Below, one piece after another: positions 1 to 5,374 of a stretch of 10,892 nucleotides of DNA. Source of the stretch: Flavobacteriales bacterium (lineage in GTDB: Bacteria; Bacteroidota; Bacteroidia; Flavobacteriales_D; Cryomorphaceae); the NCBI GenBank assembly GCA_020200995.1, contig JAIVHQ010000324.1:1-10892 (forward strand). The letters are read 5' to 3'. Under the pieces are notes generated by a model. That model was not told the DNA's origin, did not search any database, and was given only the letters and a program-made list of their open reading frames with translations. The number at the start of each line of letters is the position of its first letter. Within the stretch, counting starts at the first letter, position 1. The translations under genes and the position numbers were made by a program.

Positions 1-77
1 GCGGTATTCGAAGCACTTTCTTGTCGGCTTCGACCAAATTTACTTAAAAGTACAAAGCTTGGATTTACCACTTTCCC

Positions 78-94
78 CACCATAAGTTTTATGC
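78..94. repeat. attC-like repeat arm, copy 1
   Basis: This 17-base motif begins CACCATAAGTT and ends TATGC. It recurs at 1082-1098 with one mismatch (T89 versus G1093). It lies 44 bases downstream of the stop codon of the GDCCVxC gene, which reads leftward. Inside it, CATAA and TTATG form a short inverted repeat, and a GTTATGC heptamer follows at 98-104. The partner arm that would complete a hairpin would lie left of base 1 and is not visible. The position after the last gene of a module and the sequence shared with copy 2 suggest an integron-cassette recombination site. The heptamer does not match the classical GTTRRRY core, so this is a tentative call. Confidence 0.4.
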
Positions 95-138
95 GCTGTT
101 ATGCGGTCGGCTTTCTATTTGAGTCAGTTGTTTCATTT

Positions 139-348
139 TTAATTACAACAATTTGTTCCTTCTTGAATTGGCGGACACTTTACTGTCCCGTAACTACAAT
201 AAACGCAACAATCGCCCTGTTTTGGCTTTAAAACATTCTTGCAGTTTTCACACTCGTAAAAATATTGGCAAGCATCTGTCGGCATTGTTTCTTCTTTCTT
301 ATGTCCACAGTCGGGGCATGTGATTGTAGATTGCAGTATGATATTCAT
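139..348 (-). CDS. GDCCVxC domain-containing small Cys-rich protein
   Basis: This is a 69-residue soluble protein with eleven cysteines (residues 11, 14, 27, 33, 36, 47, 48, 51, 58, 67 and 68). They include a CPDC pair near the N-terminus, a CENC pair at 33-36 and the diagnostic GDCCVYC segment at 45-51. That segment identifies the GDCCVxC domain family, whose members are usually encoded next to merT/merTP genes. The biochemical role is not established. The cysteine pairs imply binding of a soft metal (mercury, zinc or similar), which is inference. The start ATG overlaps the merTP stop codon by 4 bases (ATGA), so the two are very probably co-transcribed and translationally coupled. The length is normal for the family. 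Confidence 0.85.
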   Translation of the reverse strand: MNIILQSTITCPDCGHKKEETMPTDACQYFYECENCKNVLKPKQGDCCVYCSYGTVKCPPIQEGTNCCN

Positions 349-947
349 TGTATTTCTTTCTTGCCGCTTACTGAGTAGCCAGTTTTTGCAATGGCTTGTT
401 CTATTTCTTGATTGTCAGTTTTGGTTTTGTCAAACTCCACGATTGCGTTTCCGTTCTGGTAGGAAACGGTTGTATTCATTATTCCCGGCAGCTTACTAAC
501 CTGGTGATTTACGTGTTCTTTGCAGCCCGAACAAGTCATTCCGATAATTGAAAATTCCGTTATCTGAATGTTGGCTTGTTCTATTATGTTTGTTTGGTTC
601 TCGGTCTTTGGGAAAGATATATGTGCATAGGACGGAAGCGCAAGCATTAGTCCCGCGAAAACTGTCACGATACGTAAGAATTTTTTTGTTTGAATGAACG
701 GTGGTTTTAATTCTGTTTCGCAGTTACAATCCATTTGTTTCTGCGATTTAAGTTTCTGATACCACGCAAAACCAAGCACCAAAACTGTCGAACCGACTAA
801 ATACGGTCTTAAAGGGTCAAGCCAAGAAAATGTCGAAGCAAGTCCACTTGTCCCCGCCAACAAAGCCAAAATAGGAGTAATACAGCAAAGTGAGGCCGAA
901 ATTGCTGTCAAAAGTCCAAGTCCTGCGAGTTTATTGTCTGATTTCAA
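345..947 (-). CDS. merTP: Mercuric transport protein MerTP (MerT-HMA fusion)
   Basis: This 200-residue inner-membrane protein would import Hg(II) across the cytoplasmic membrane. Predicted membrane segments lie at about 8-30, 48-64 and 89-107. The first carries the vicinal cysteine pair C21-C22 in an SLCCITP context, typical of MerT. A cytoplasmic Cys pair (C74, C76) lies in the first loop. The C-terminal third (about 128-197) is a heavy-metal-associated domain with the GMTCSGC motif (C139, C142), equivalent to MerP fused to MerT, as is common in Bacteroidota. The only usable start is TTG at 945-947: an in-frame TAG lies two codons upstream and the N-terminus then fits the family. No merA reductase and no merR/arsR-type regulator is present in the window, so alone it would import metal without detoxifying it. 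Confidence 0.88.
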   Translation of the reverse strand: MKSDNKLAGLGLLTAISASLCCITPILALLAGTSGLASTFSWLDPLRPYLVGSTVLVLGFAWYQKLKSQKQMDCNCETELKPPFIQTKKFLRIVTVFAGLMLALPSYAHISFPKTENQTNIIEQANIQITEFSIIGMTCSGCKEHVNHQVSKLPGIMNTTVSYQNGNAIVEFDKTKTDNQEIEQAIAKTGYSVSGKKEIQ

Positions 948-992
948 TTTCTATCTGTCTGTTCGTTTGTTATCGTCTTTTTAGTGTTTTGA

Positions 993-1098
993 GCGTATGG
1001 CTTGGGGCGGTTTCCGAAGATAAATCTTTCATTCCGGAATAATCTCGATCCGAAGACCAAATCTCGAACGCATGTAAACCTCACCATAAGTTGTATGC
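993..1098. repeat. attC-like imperfect hairpin after the HigBA module
   Basis: The arm at 993-1013 can pair with the arm at 1076-1098. Counting G-T wobbles, about 19 pairs form with two mismatches and a two-base bulge (T1087 and one neighbouring A). Unpaired bases of this kind are typical of folded attC sites. The right arm contains the 17-base motif shared with 78-94. The central part holds a direct repeat (CCGAAGATAAATCT at 1014-1027 and CCGAAGACCAAATCT at 1050-1064) and the palindrome ATTCCGGAAT (1031-1040). The element starts 17 bases after the higA stop and fills most of the gap to merTP. Its position and fold fit a cassette recombination site, but canonical core heptamers are not clear. 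A mobile non-integron repeat is the alternative. Confidence 0.42.
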
Positions 1099-1115
1099 AT
1101 CGCTTAGAGCGTACT

Positions 1116-1427
1116 TTACAGTTCGATTGATATTCTAACTTTACCGCCAAGCCCCTTTTCAACAATGTCATACAATGTTTTTAACGTCATATTGCTTCCG
1201 TCATTTTCCACCCTCGAAATGTACGTTCGCTTTTTGTCTACTAAATCGCCAAGCTGTTCTTGCGTTAGTTTTTTTTCTTCTCTGGCTTGTCGTAACAAAA
1301 GTCCAATTTTAAAGGACTCAAAATCCCTTTCAAGGGTGTTTCTGCGTTTAGTGCCACTTTTACCATAAACACTGTCCTTTATTTCAGACCATGTTTTTAT
1401 ATCCTTTTCACTCTTTTTTAGCTTCAT
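1116..1427 (-). CDS. higA: HigA-type antitoxin, XRE-family HTH protein
   Basis: This 103-residue cytoplasmic protein has a helix-turn-helix of the XRE/HTH_3 type over about residues 41-95. The signature runs from LRQAREEKKLTQEQLGDLV into KKRTYISRVENDGSN and LKTLYDIVEKGLG. In this family the antitoxin binds and neutralises the HigB/RelE-like toxin and represses its own promoter. The gene follows the toxin, and its ATG (1425-1427) lies inside the 3' end of the ancestral toxin frame, an overlap of about 20 bases. The toxin-first order is characteristic of higBA loci. The antitoxin frame is intact while the toxin frame is broken, so it may persist as an orphan antitoxin or a regulator of related loci (inference). 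Confidence 0.85.
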   Translation of the reverse strand: MKLKKSEKDIKTWSEIKDSVYGKSGTKRRNTLERDFESFKIGLLLRQAREEKKLTQEQLGDLVDKKRTYISRVENDGSNMTLKTLYDIVEKGLGGKVRISIEL

Positions 1428-1754
1428 AATATTCAGTCATTAATCTTGTGGCTTTGTCGATTTCTTTTTTCAGTGTTTTTTGTGTTTTCTTGGTAAAACC
1501 GTTTAGCGGATAACCAATTTGCCTTTGTCGAAAAAGCAAAAGACTCTCCAAATGTTGGATCCTAACTTGATCCGGGCCCCGTAAAATCCATCAGTTCCTG
1601 CTATTGATTTTAAGTAGGTCGTCGGAATCCGCTCGTAAGTTTCTATAATCTCAACTACCTTAAATATTTTGTCCTGCACTTTCTGAGGTTGAGCAAGCAG
1701 AAATTCTTCAAAGTAGTGTTTATAGGAAATGACCGTTCTGACCTTTTGATCCAC
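1408..1754 (-). pseudogene. higB: HigB/RelE-family toxin, frameshifted
   Basis: This is a Gp49/HigB-like toxin of the RelE superfamily, ribosome-dependent mRNA endonucleases. The first reading frame (from GTG at 1752-1754) encodes 83 residues, including LKSIAGTDGFYGARIKLGSN and WRVFCFFDKGKLVI. It then meets TAA at 1503-1505. In the next frame the expected C-terminus continues at once (LNGFTKKTQKTLKKEIDKA, then TRLMTEYYEAKKE) to TGA at 1408-1410. Adding one base near 1505-1511 rejoins both parts into about 115 residues, the usual family length. The lost tail holds conserved basic residues of the toxin core, so the product is probably inactive unless the deletion is a sequencing error. The site is not a homopolymer, which slightly favours a real mutation. 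The start is a GTG because an in-frame TAA lies just upstream. Confidence 0.8.
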
Positions 1755-1924
1755 TACCTCAAATACAACTTAAAAGTTACTATCTTCAAAATATGGTAAA
1801 TGGTTTTTCAGCTGTGTTGTTGTTCGGCAGCATGTGCTCAAACTTATTTACACCCAACCCCCACAAATATACCCGATTTCCCAAAACCCCACTTTCCCCC
1901 TCGCAATGCGCATTTATCCGTTAT

Positions 1925-1955
1925 TAAACGTTTATAAACGGAAGTAAACGTTTAT
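1925..1955. promoter_or_regulatory. Three TAAACG motifs with 10-bp phasing
   Basis: TAAACG occurs at 1925, 1935 and 1945, an exact 10-base period, so all three sit on the same face of the helix. The outer two are extended to an identical 11-mer, TAAACGTTTAT, containing the palindrome AAACGTTT. The first and middle motifs also form the 12-base palindrome CGTTTATAAACG (1929-1940). An inverted CCGTT lies just upstream at 1918-1922. Repeated, phased and palindromic half-sites upstream of a gene suggest an operator for a cooperative DNA-binding protein. The nearest candidates for control are ssb (starting at 2216) or the leftward toxin-antitoxin promoter. The binding protein is not identifiable. 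Confidence 0.5.
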
Positions 1956-2048
1956 CATACGACTAATCAACCCCCTCCGCCCCACCTTTGTCCTGTCGCC
2001 GTTGGTATTGTTCGATAGGCCCTGCGCCAAACACGGGAAAGCCCCGGC

Positions 2049-2068
2049 CCGGTCACACGACCGGTTTT
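2049..2068 (+). terminator. Weak hairpin plus T4 in the ssb leader
   Basis: CCGGTC (2049-2054) and GACCGG (2059-2064) form a 6-bp GC-rich stem with an ACAC loop. TTTT (2065-2068) follows directly. The form is that of a minimal intrinsic terminator or attenuator about 150 bases upstream of the ssb start. The short T tract makes efficient termination doubtful. Confidence 0.25.
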
Positions 2069-2215
2069 ACACATCCGATAAAACCTCACAACCCGCAGCG
2101 CCGCCGAACCCCCACAAGCCCGCAGCCCTTGTGTCAAAACGCATTTTATTCAGCGCGGCAACAACGGCACCTTTTTGAATCATTTATCAAACTTTTCAAA
2201 TCAAACCAAAACATC

Positions 2216-2563
2216 ATGAACAATCTCGCAAACAAAGTCAACCTCATCGGACGCCTCGGCGCCGATCCCGAAATTCGCACCCTCGAAGACGACAGAAAAA
2301 TGGCCCGCTTCTCCATGGCCACCGACGAGTACTACCGCAACGCCGACGGCGACCGCGTCGAGAAAACCCACTGGCACCAAATCGTGGCCTGGGGTCCCGC
2401 TGCCGAACGCGTTGAAAAACTCCTCACCAAAGGCAAGCAAATCGCCCTCGAAGGAAAGCTCGTGAGCAACTCCTACACCGACAAAGAAGGCAACAAGCGC
2501 TACTCCACCGACGTCCACCTCCAGGAGTTTCTCCTCCTCGAGCGCAAACCGGTAGAAGCCTAA
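2216..2563 (+). CDS. ssb: Single-stranded DNA-binding protein, short form
   Basis: This 115-residue OB-fold protein would bind and protect single-stranded DNA during replication, recombination and repair. The fold runs from NKVNLIGRLGADPEIR (residues 6-21) through MARFSMAT (29-36), KTHWHQIVAWGPAAE (50-64), KGKQIALEGKLVSNSY (72-87) and a final strand near 98-107. The start at 2216 is chosen because conserved sequence begins within a few residues of it, while the open frame upstream is not protein-like. The protein ends about 10 residues after the OB fold. It lacks the glycine-rich linker and acidic DDDIPF-type tail that recruits partner proteins in long SSBs. Short tail-less SSBs are common as second copies in Bacteroidota, so this is probably an accessory paralogue. 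A helicase gene follows on the same strand about 590 bases downstream. Confidence 0.92.
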   Translation: MNNLANKVNLIGRLGADPEIRTLEDDRKMARFSMATDEYYRNADGDRVEKTHWHQIVAWGPAAERVEKLLTKGKQIALEGKLVSNSYTDKEGNKRYSTDVHLQEFLLLERKPVEA

Positions 2564-2574
2564 AGGCAGATCCC

Positions 2575-2623
2575 GGGCCGCGCGGTGCGCGAACACTTCC
2601 AGTGCTACCGCTGCGCGCGGCCC
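2575..2623. repeat. 10-bp perfect GC inverted repeat downstream of ssb
   Basis: GGGCCGCGCG (2575-2584) and CGCGCGGCCC (2614-2623) are perfect reverse complements. They enclose 29 bases that contain a second hairpin, CACT-TCC-AGTG (2594-2604). An alternative inner pairing is GCGGT (2582-2586) with ACCGC (2607-2611). It begins 12 bases after the ssb stop. No T tract follows on either strand, so it is not a standard intrinsic terminator. It looks more like a REP-type palindromic unit or an mRNA 3'-end stabilising structure. Confidence 0.6.
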
Positions 2624-2632
2624 GCTTAAATT

Positions 2633-2696
2633 CCGATCCACGCCCGAGGCGCAATGCCACGGAAATTAAAAAATCCCGCAAGGGACCCTGGATCGG
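2633..2696. repeat. 8-bp inverted repeat enclosing a GNRA-type hairpin
   Basis: CCGATCCA (2633-2640) and TGGATCGG (2689-2696) are perfect reverse complements 48 bases apart. Close to the right arm is TCCC-GCAA-GGGA (2674-2685), a small stem with a GNRA-class GCAA tetraloop. Nested helices of this kind would be stable in RNA, but no promoter or conserved RNA family is recognised. Confidence 0.4.
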
Positions 2697-2845
2697 TATG
2701 CCCCGGCCGCAATGAAAATGAGCCGCCACGAAGCCACACCTAATGTCAATGACTGTTTTCAAACCAAGTGCAACGCCGAGAATGGGCTTTAGAAAAAGCC
2801 ACTGCTTGGCTCCGCCTTGTGTCAAGAAAAGGTGGAAACAAACTC

Positions 2846-2873
2846 GCGGCGGCAGCCGCACCCATTTTTTTTT
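2846..2873 (+). terminator. Candidate rho-independent terminator before the helicase
   Basis: GCGGC (2846-2850), loop GGCA (2851-2854) and GCCGC (2855-2859) form a short GC-only stem. ACCCA and then nine T (2865-2873) follow. The tail is strong, but the stem is only 5 bp and the spacer reduces efficiency. It lies about 280 bases past the ssb stop, so it would end a long ssb 3' UTR or an unrecognised small transcript. Confidence 0.35.
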
Positions 2874-3149
2874 ATTCAAAACGCATGATTTCAATTATTT
2901 AATTTATGCAAATACAATTCAACAACACTCCGAACGACATTCACAAAATGGATGAAATAACGCCGGAGCGGCATTGAATGAGAACAGCCGAATGACTCTG
3001 AAAACAGTCGAATCTGCAAAACGAAAATTTCACCCGCGCCCTTAACTCCATGAACCACCAAATCAAAAGACCCTATGCAACCCACAGCAACCCGCAGCCC
3101 AATCAAAATCCCTAACTTCACCCGCCGAACCCACAGAGCCGTGCCATCC

Positions 3150-5374
3150 ATGCCCGAAACCACCGACGACACCCGCCTCACCACCGACCGGATCGCCCTT
3201 GCCGCCCGACTGATCAACAATACAGGGCGCCACATTTTCCTGACTGGAAAGGCCGGAACGGGCAAAACCACCTTCCTCCACAACCTCGCACGAGCCACAC
3301 ACAAAAACTGCGTGACCGTCGCGCCCACAGGCATCGCCGCGCTCAATGCGGGAGGGGTCACCATCCACTCCCAGTTCCTCCTCCCCTTCGGCTCCTTCAT
3401 CCCGGGCGACAACCCGCAAATAACCCGCGCCGGCGCCTTCTACACCCGGCACGACCTCGCCCGGCGCCACCCGCTCAACAGCCCGCGCAAAAAAGTACTC
3501 CGCAGCATCGACCTACTCATCATCGACGAGGTCAGCATGCTCCGCGCCGACGTCCTCGACGCCATCGATTACCGCCTCCGCAGCGTGAAAGGCAATTACC
3601 GCCAAAGCTTCGGCGGCGTGCAGCTCCTCATGATCGGCGATCTCTACCAGCTCCCGCCCATCGTCAAAGACCACGAGTGGGACGTGCTTCGAGAACACTA
3701 CAAATCGGCCCACTTCTTCGAGTCGCAAGGCCTCGCCCAAAGCGGATTCGTCTATGTGGAGCTGGACAAAATCTTCCGCCAGAGCGACTCCCGATTTATC
3801 GATGTCCTCAACAACCTCCGCAATGACACCTGCACTGCCGAGGACCTCGCCACCCTCAATGCCGCTTACGATCCCACCGCCAAAACAGAGTCGGGCGTGA
3901 TCACCCTCACCACCCACAACAGGCAGGCGGAGGCCATCAACAAAAAGGAGCTGGAAGCCCTTCCGGAAACGCCGCAGGACTACCACGCCGAGGTCCGAGG
4001 AGATTTTCCCGAAAACCTCTATCCCCTTCCGGAAATTCTCACCCTCAAAGTGGGCGCCCAGGTGATGTTTGTCAAAAACGACACCATGGAGAAGCGCTTC
4101 TACAATGGAAAAATCGCCCGCGTCACCAAACTCGACAAAGACACTGTCACCGTGATTCCGGAAGACGAAAGCCGCGAGATCACCATCGGCATGACCAGCT
4201 GGGAAAACAAAAAATACTCCGTCAGCGAAGGATCCGCCTCTCTGGAAGAGGAAGTGGTCGGCACCTTCACGCAATTTCCGCTCAAAACCGCCTGGGCCAT
4301 CACCGTCCACAAAAGCCAGGGCCTCACCTTCGACAAAGCCGTGATCGATGTGGGCCAAGCCTTTGCCCCGGGACAGGTCTACGTGGCCCTCTCGAGGCTT
4401 CGCTCCCTTGAAGGCCTCAGATTGCGCACCAAGATCAACCCCGCGGTAATTTCAAACGACCCACAGGTGGTCCGTTTTTCGGGCAGCAAAGACAGCCAGC
4501 CACCCCTGTCGGAAGTGCTTCGCGAAGCCCAGCGCGAATACCTGCGGGAAGCCCTTAAAGCCACCTTCGATTTCAGCGACATGCTCAACCAGCTGCAATA
4601 CGCCATGCAGAAAATGCACGGCAAGCTCGACTTCGAAGACGCGGAGATGAACATCGCCATGGCCGGCCTGCACACCAAAATCCTCGGCGAAAACACCAAC
4701 ACTAACCGCTTCCGAAGCCAAATCACCCGCCTTCTTGCCGACGGCGATTATCCCACCCTCCGCGAGCGAATCGCCAAAGGCAGCGCCTACTACATCGACT
4801 TCCTCAAGGAGTGCAACTTTTACCTGCTCAAACACCTCGGCGAGGTGGAGATGCTTTCCCGCACAAAGACCTATACCAACCTCCTGGCCGAGATCGACCA
4901 GCTGATGAGCCGCCAGATCGGAGAGCTTCTCAAGGCCGACCACGTCACCGCCTGTATTTCAGAAGACCGCGAAGTGGACCGCAATCCGAAAATCGAAGAA
5001 AAACGCAAAGCCATGCGCGAAGCCATGCGCCCCCGGCCAAAGAGAAAAAGCCCAAAGCACCTCCCGGTGAAACTTACCAAATCACCCGCCGCCTTTTTGA
5101 GTCCGGCAAGTCCATGGAGGAAATTGCCAAAGAACGCGAGCTCGCAGTCGGTACCATCGAGAGCCACCTGGCCCGCCTCGTTTCCAACGGAGAGATCCCT
5201 ATCGAAAAAGCAGTACCCGAAACTGAATTCGCAGCCATTGCAGAAGTGATCTCACCCGACCCGAACAAGTCACTCAACGACTTTTACAACCTCACCAAAG
5301 CGCAATACACTTATGCCAAACTGCGCATGGTGCAGGCACACTTTCAAAAGCAAAACGAGGAAGAGGAGAAGTAA
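3150..5374 (+). CDS. Pif1/RecD-like SF1 helicase with C-terminal HTH, frameshifted
   Basis: This is an ATP-dependent DNA helicase of the Pif1-like superfamily 1 group. From the ATG at 3150, Walker A is GKAGTGKTT (about residues 33-41). Motif II is LLIIDEVSM, motif III is GDLYQLPP, motif V lies in AWAITVHKSQGLTF and motif VI in VYVALSRLRSL. An earlier in-frame ATG at 3075 would add 25 non-conserved residues. At about residue 628 the frame breaks. In the current frame translation runs through unrelated residues to a stop at 5247-5249. In the -1 frame a well-formed tail follows (PAKEKKPKAPPGETYQITRR, then SMEEIAKERELAVGTIESHL), a helix-turn-helix domain of the HTH_40 type, ending at 5374. One extra C in the run 5030-5034 rejoins them into 741 residues, normal for the Bacteroidota family. 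The homopolymer makes a sequencing indel likely. The full protein probably acts in replication or repair. Confidence 0.85.
5030..5034 (+). other. Frameshift site in the helicase gene (C5 run)
   Basis: The run of five C follows codons for MREAMR. With five C the helicase frame continues as RPRPKRKSPK. With six C it becomes RPPAKEKKPKAPPG and flows into the HTH tail. The -1 frame is open and protein-like from here to 5374. No X-XXY-YYZ slippery heptamer is in register at this point and no strong downstream hairpin is obvious. An indel is therefore preferred over programmed frameshifting. Confidence 0.7.

Larger units (their letters stand above)
1755..2215. other. Non-genic region between higB and ssb
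   Basis: No convincing gene lies in these 461 bases. The open frame running into ssb from about 1988 has no protein-like composition and is read as leader. The left third is AT-rich and should contain the leftward promoter of the toxin-antitoxin module, but I cannot place its boxes. The centre holds the phased TAAACG motifs at 1925-1955. The right part is GC-rich leader for ssb, with a small hairpin at 2049-2064. The base composition changes across this stretch, which probably marks the edge of the accessory DNA. Confidence 0.6.
2564..3149. other. Structured non-genic region between ssb and helicase
   Basis: I see no gene that can be defended in these 586 bases. The left half contains four separate inverted repeats: 2575-2623, 2633-2696, 2785-2800 and 2846-2859, the last followed by nine T. 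The right half (about 2880-3149) is AT-richer, with an imperfect direct repeat ACAGCCGAAT (2984-2993) and ACAGTCGAAT (3005-3014). It should contain the helicase promoter, though no clear boxes are seen. A 23-codon frame at 2906-2977 is too short to call. Confidence 0.6.

Noticed and set aside
944..1171. 75-codon minus-strand frame spanning the gap between higA and merTP
   Set aside because: It overlaps the higA 3' end in another frame and consists of the hairpin element. Its composition is rich in Arg/Lys/Cys and not protein-like.
1165..1368. Plus-strand 67-codon frame
   Set aside because: It lies antisense within higA, whose family is clear.
1988..2215. N-terminal extension of ssb
   Set aside because: The extra 76 residues are Pro/Arg/His-rich and have no counterpart in SSB. 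The OB fold starts right after the ATG at 2216.
2201..2894. Long minus-strand frames opposite ssb and downstream of it
   Set aside because: GC-rich antisense frames with low-complexity Val/Gly/Arg composition. ssb explains the coding signal.
2743..2955. 70-codon plus-strand frame between ssb and helicase
   Set aside because: It runs through the T9 tract and the hairpin, and its composition looks random.
2906..2977. 23-codon frame (MQIQFNNTPNDIHKMDEITP...)
   Set aside because: Too short to support, with no recognisable motif or ribosome binding site. It could be chance.
3513..4358. 281-codon minus-strand frame inside the helicase gene
   Set aside because: It is the antisense shadow of a GC-rich helicase frame and lacks family features, while the sense frame has all helicase motifs.
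5030..5060. Programmed -1 ribosomal frameshift
   Set aside because: No in-register slippery heptamer and no clear stimulatory hairpin. A one-base indel in a C5 run explains it more simply.
4811..5374. Independent gene starting at 4811
   Set aside because: Its first 70 or so residues are out-of-frame helicase sequence. Only the part after about 5030 is protein-like, and it is the helicase C-terminus after a frameshift.
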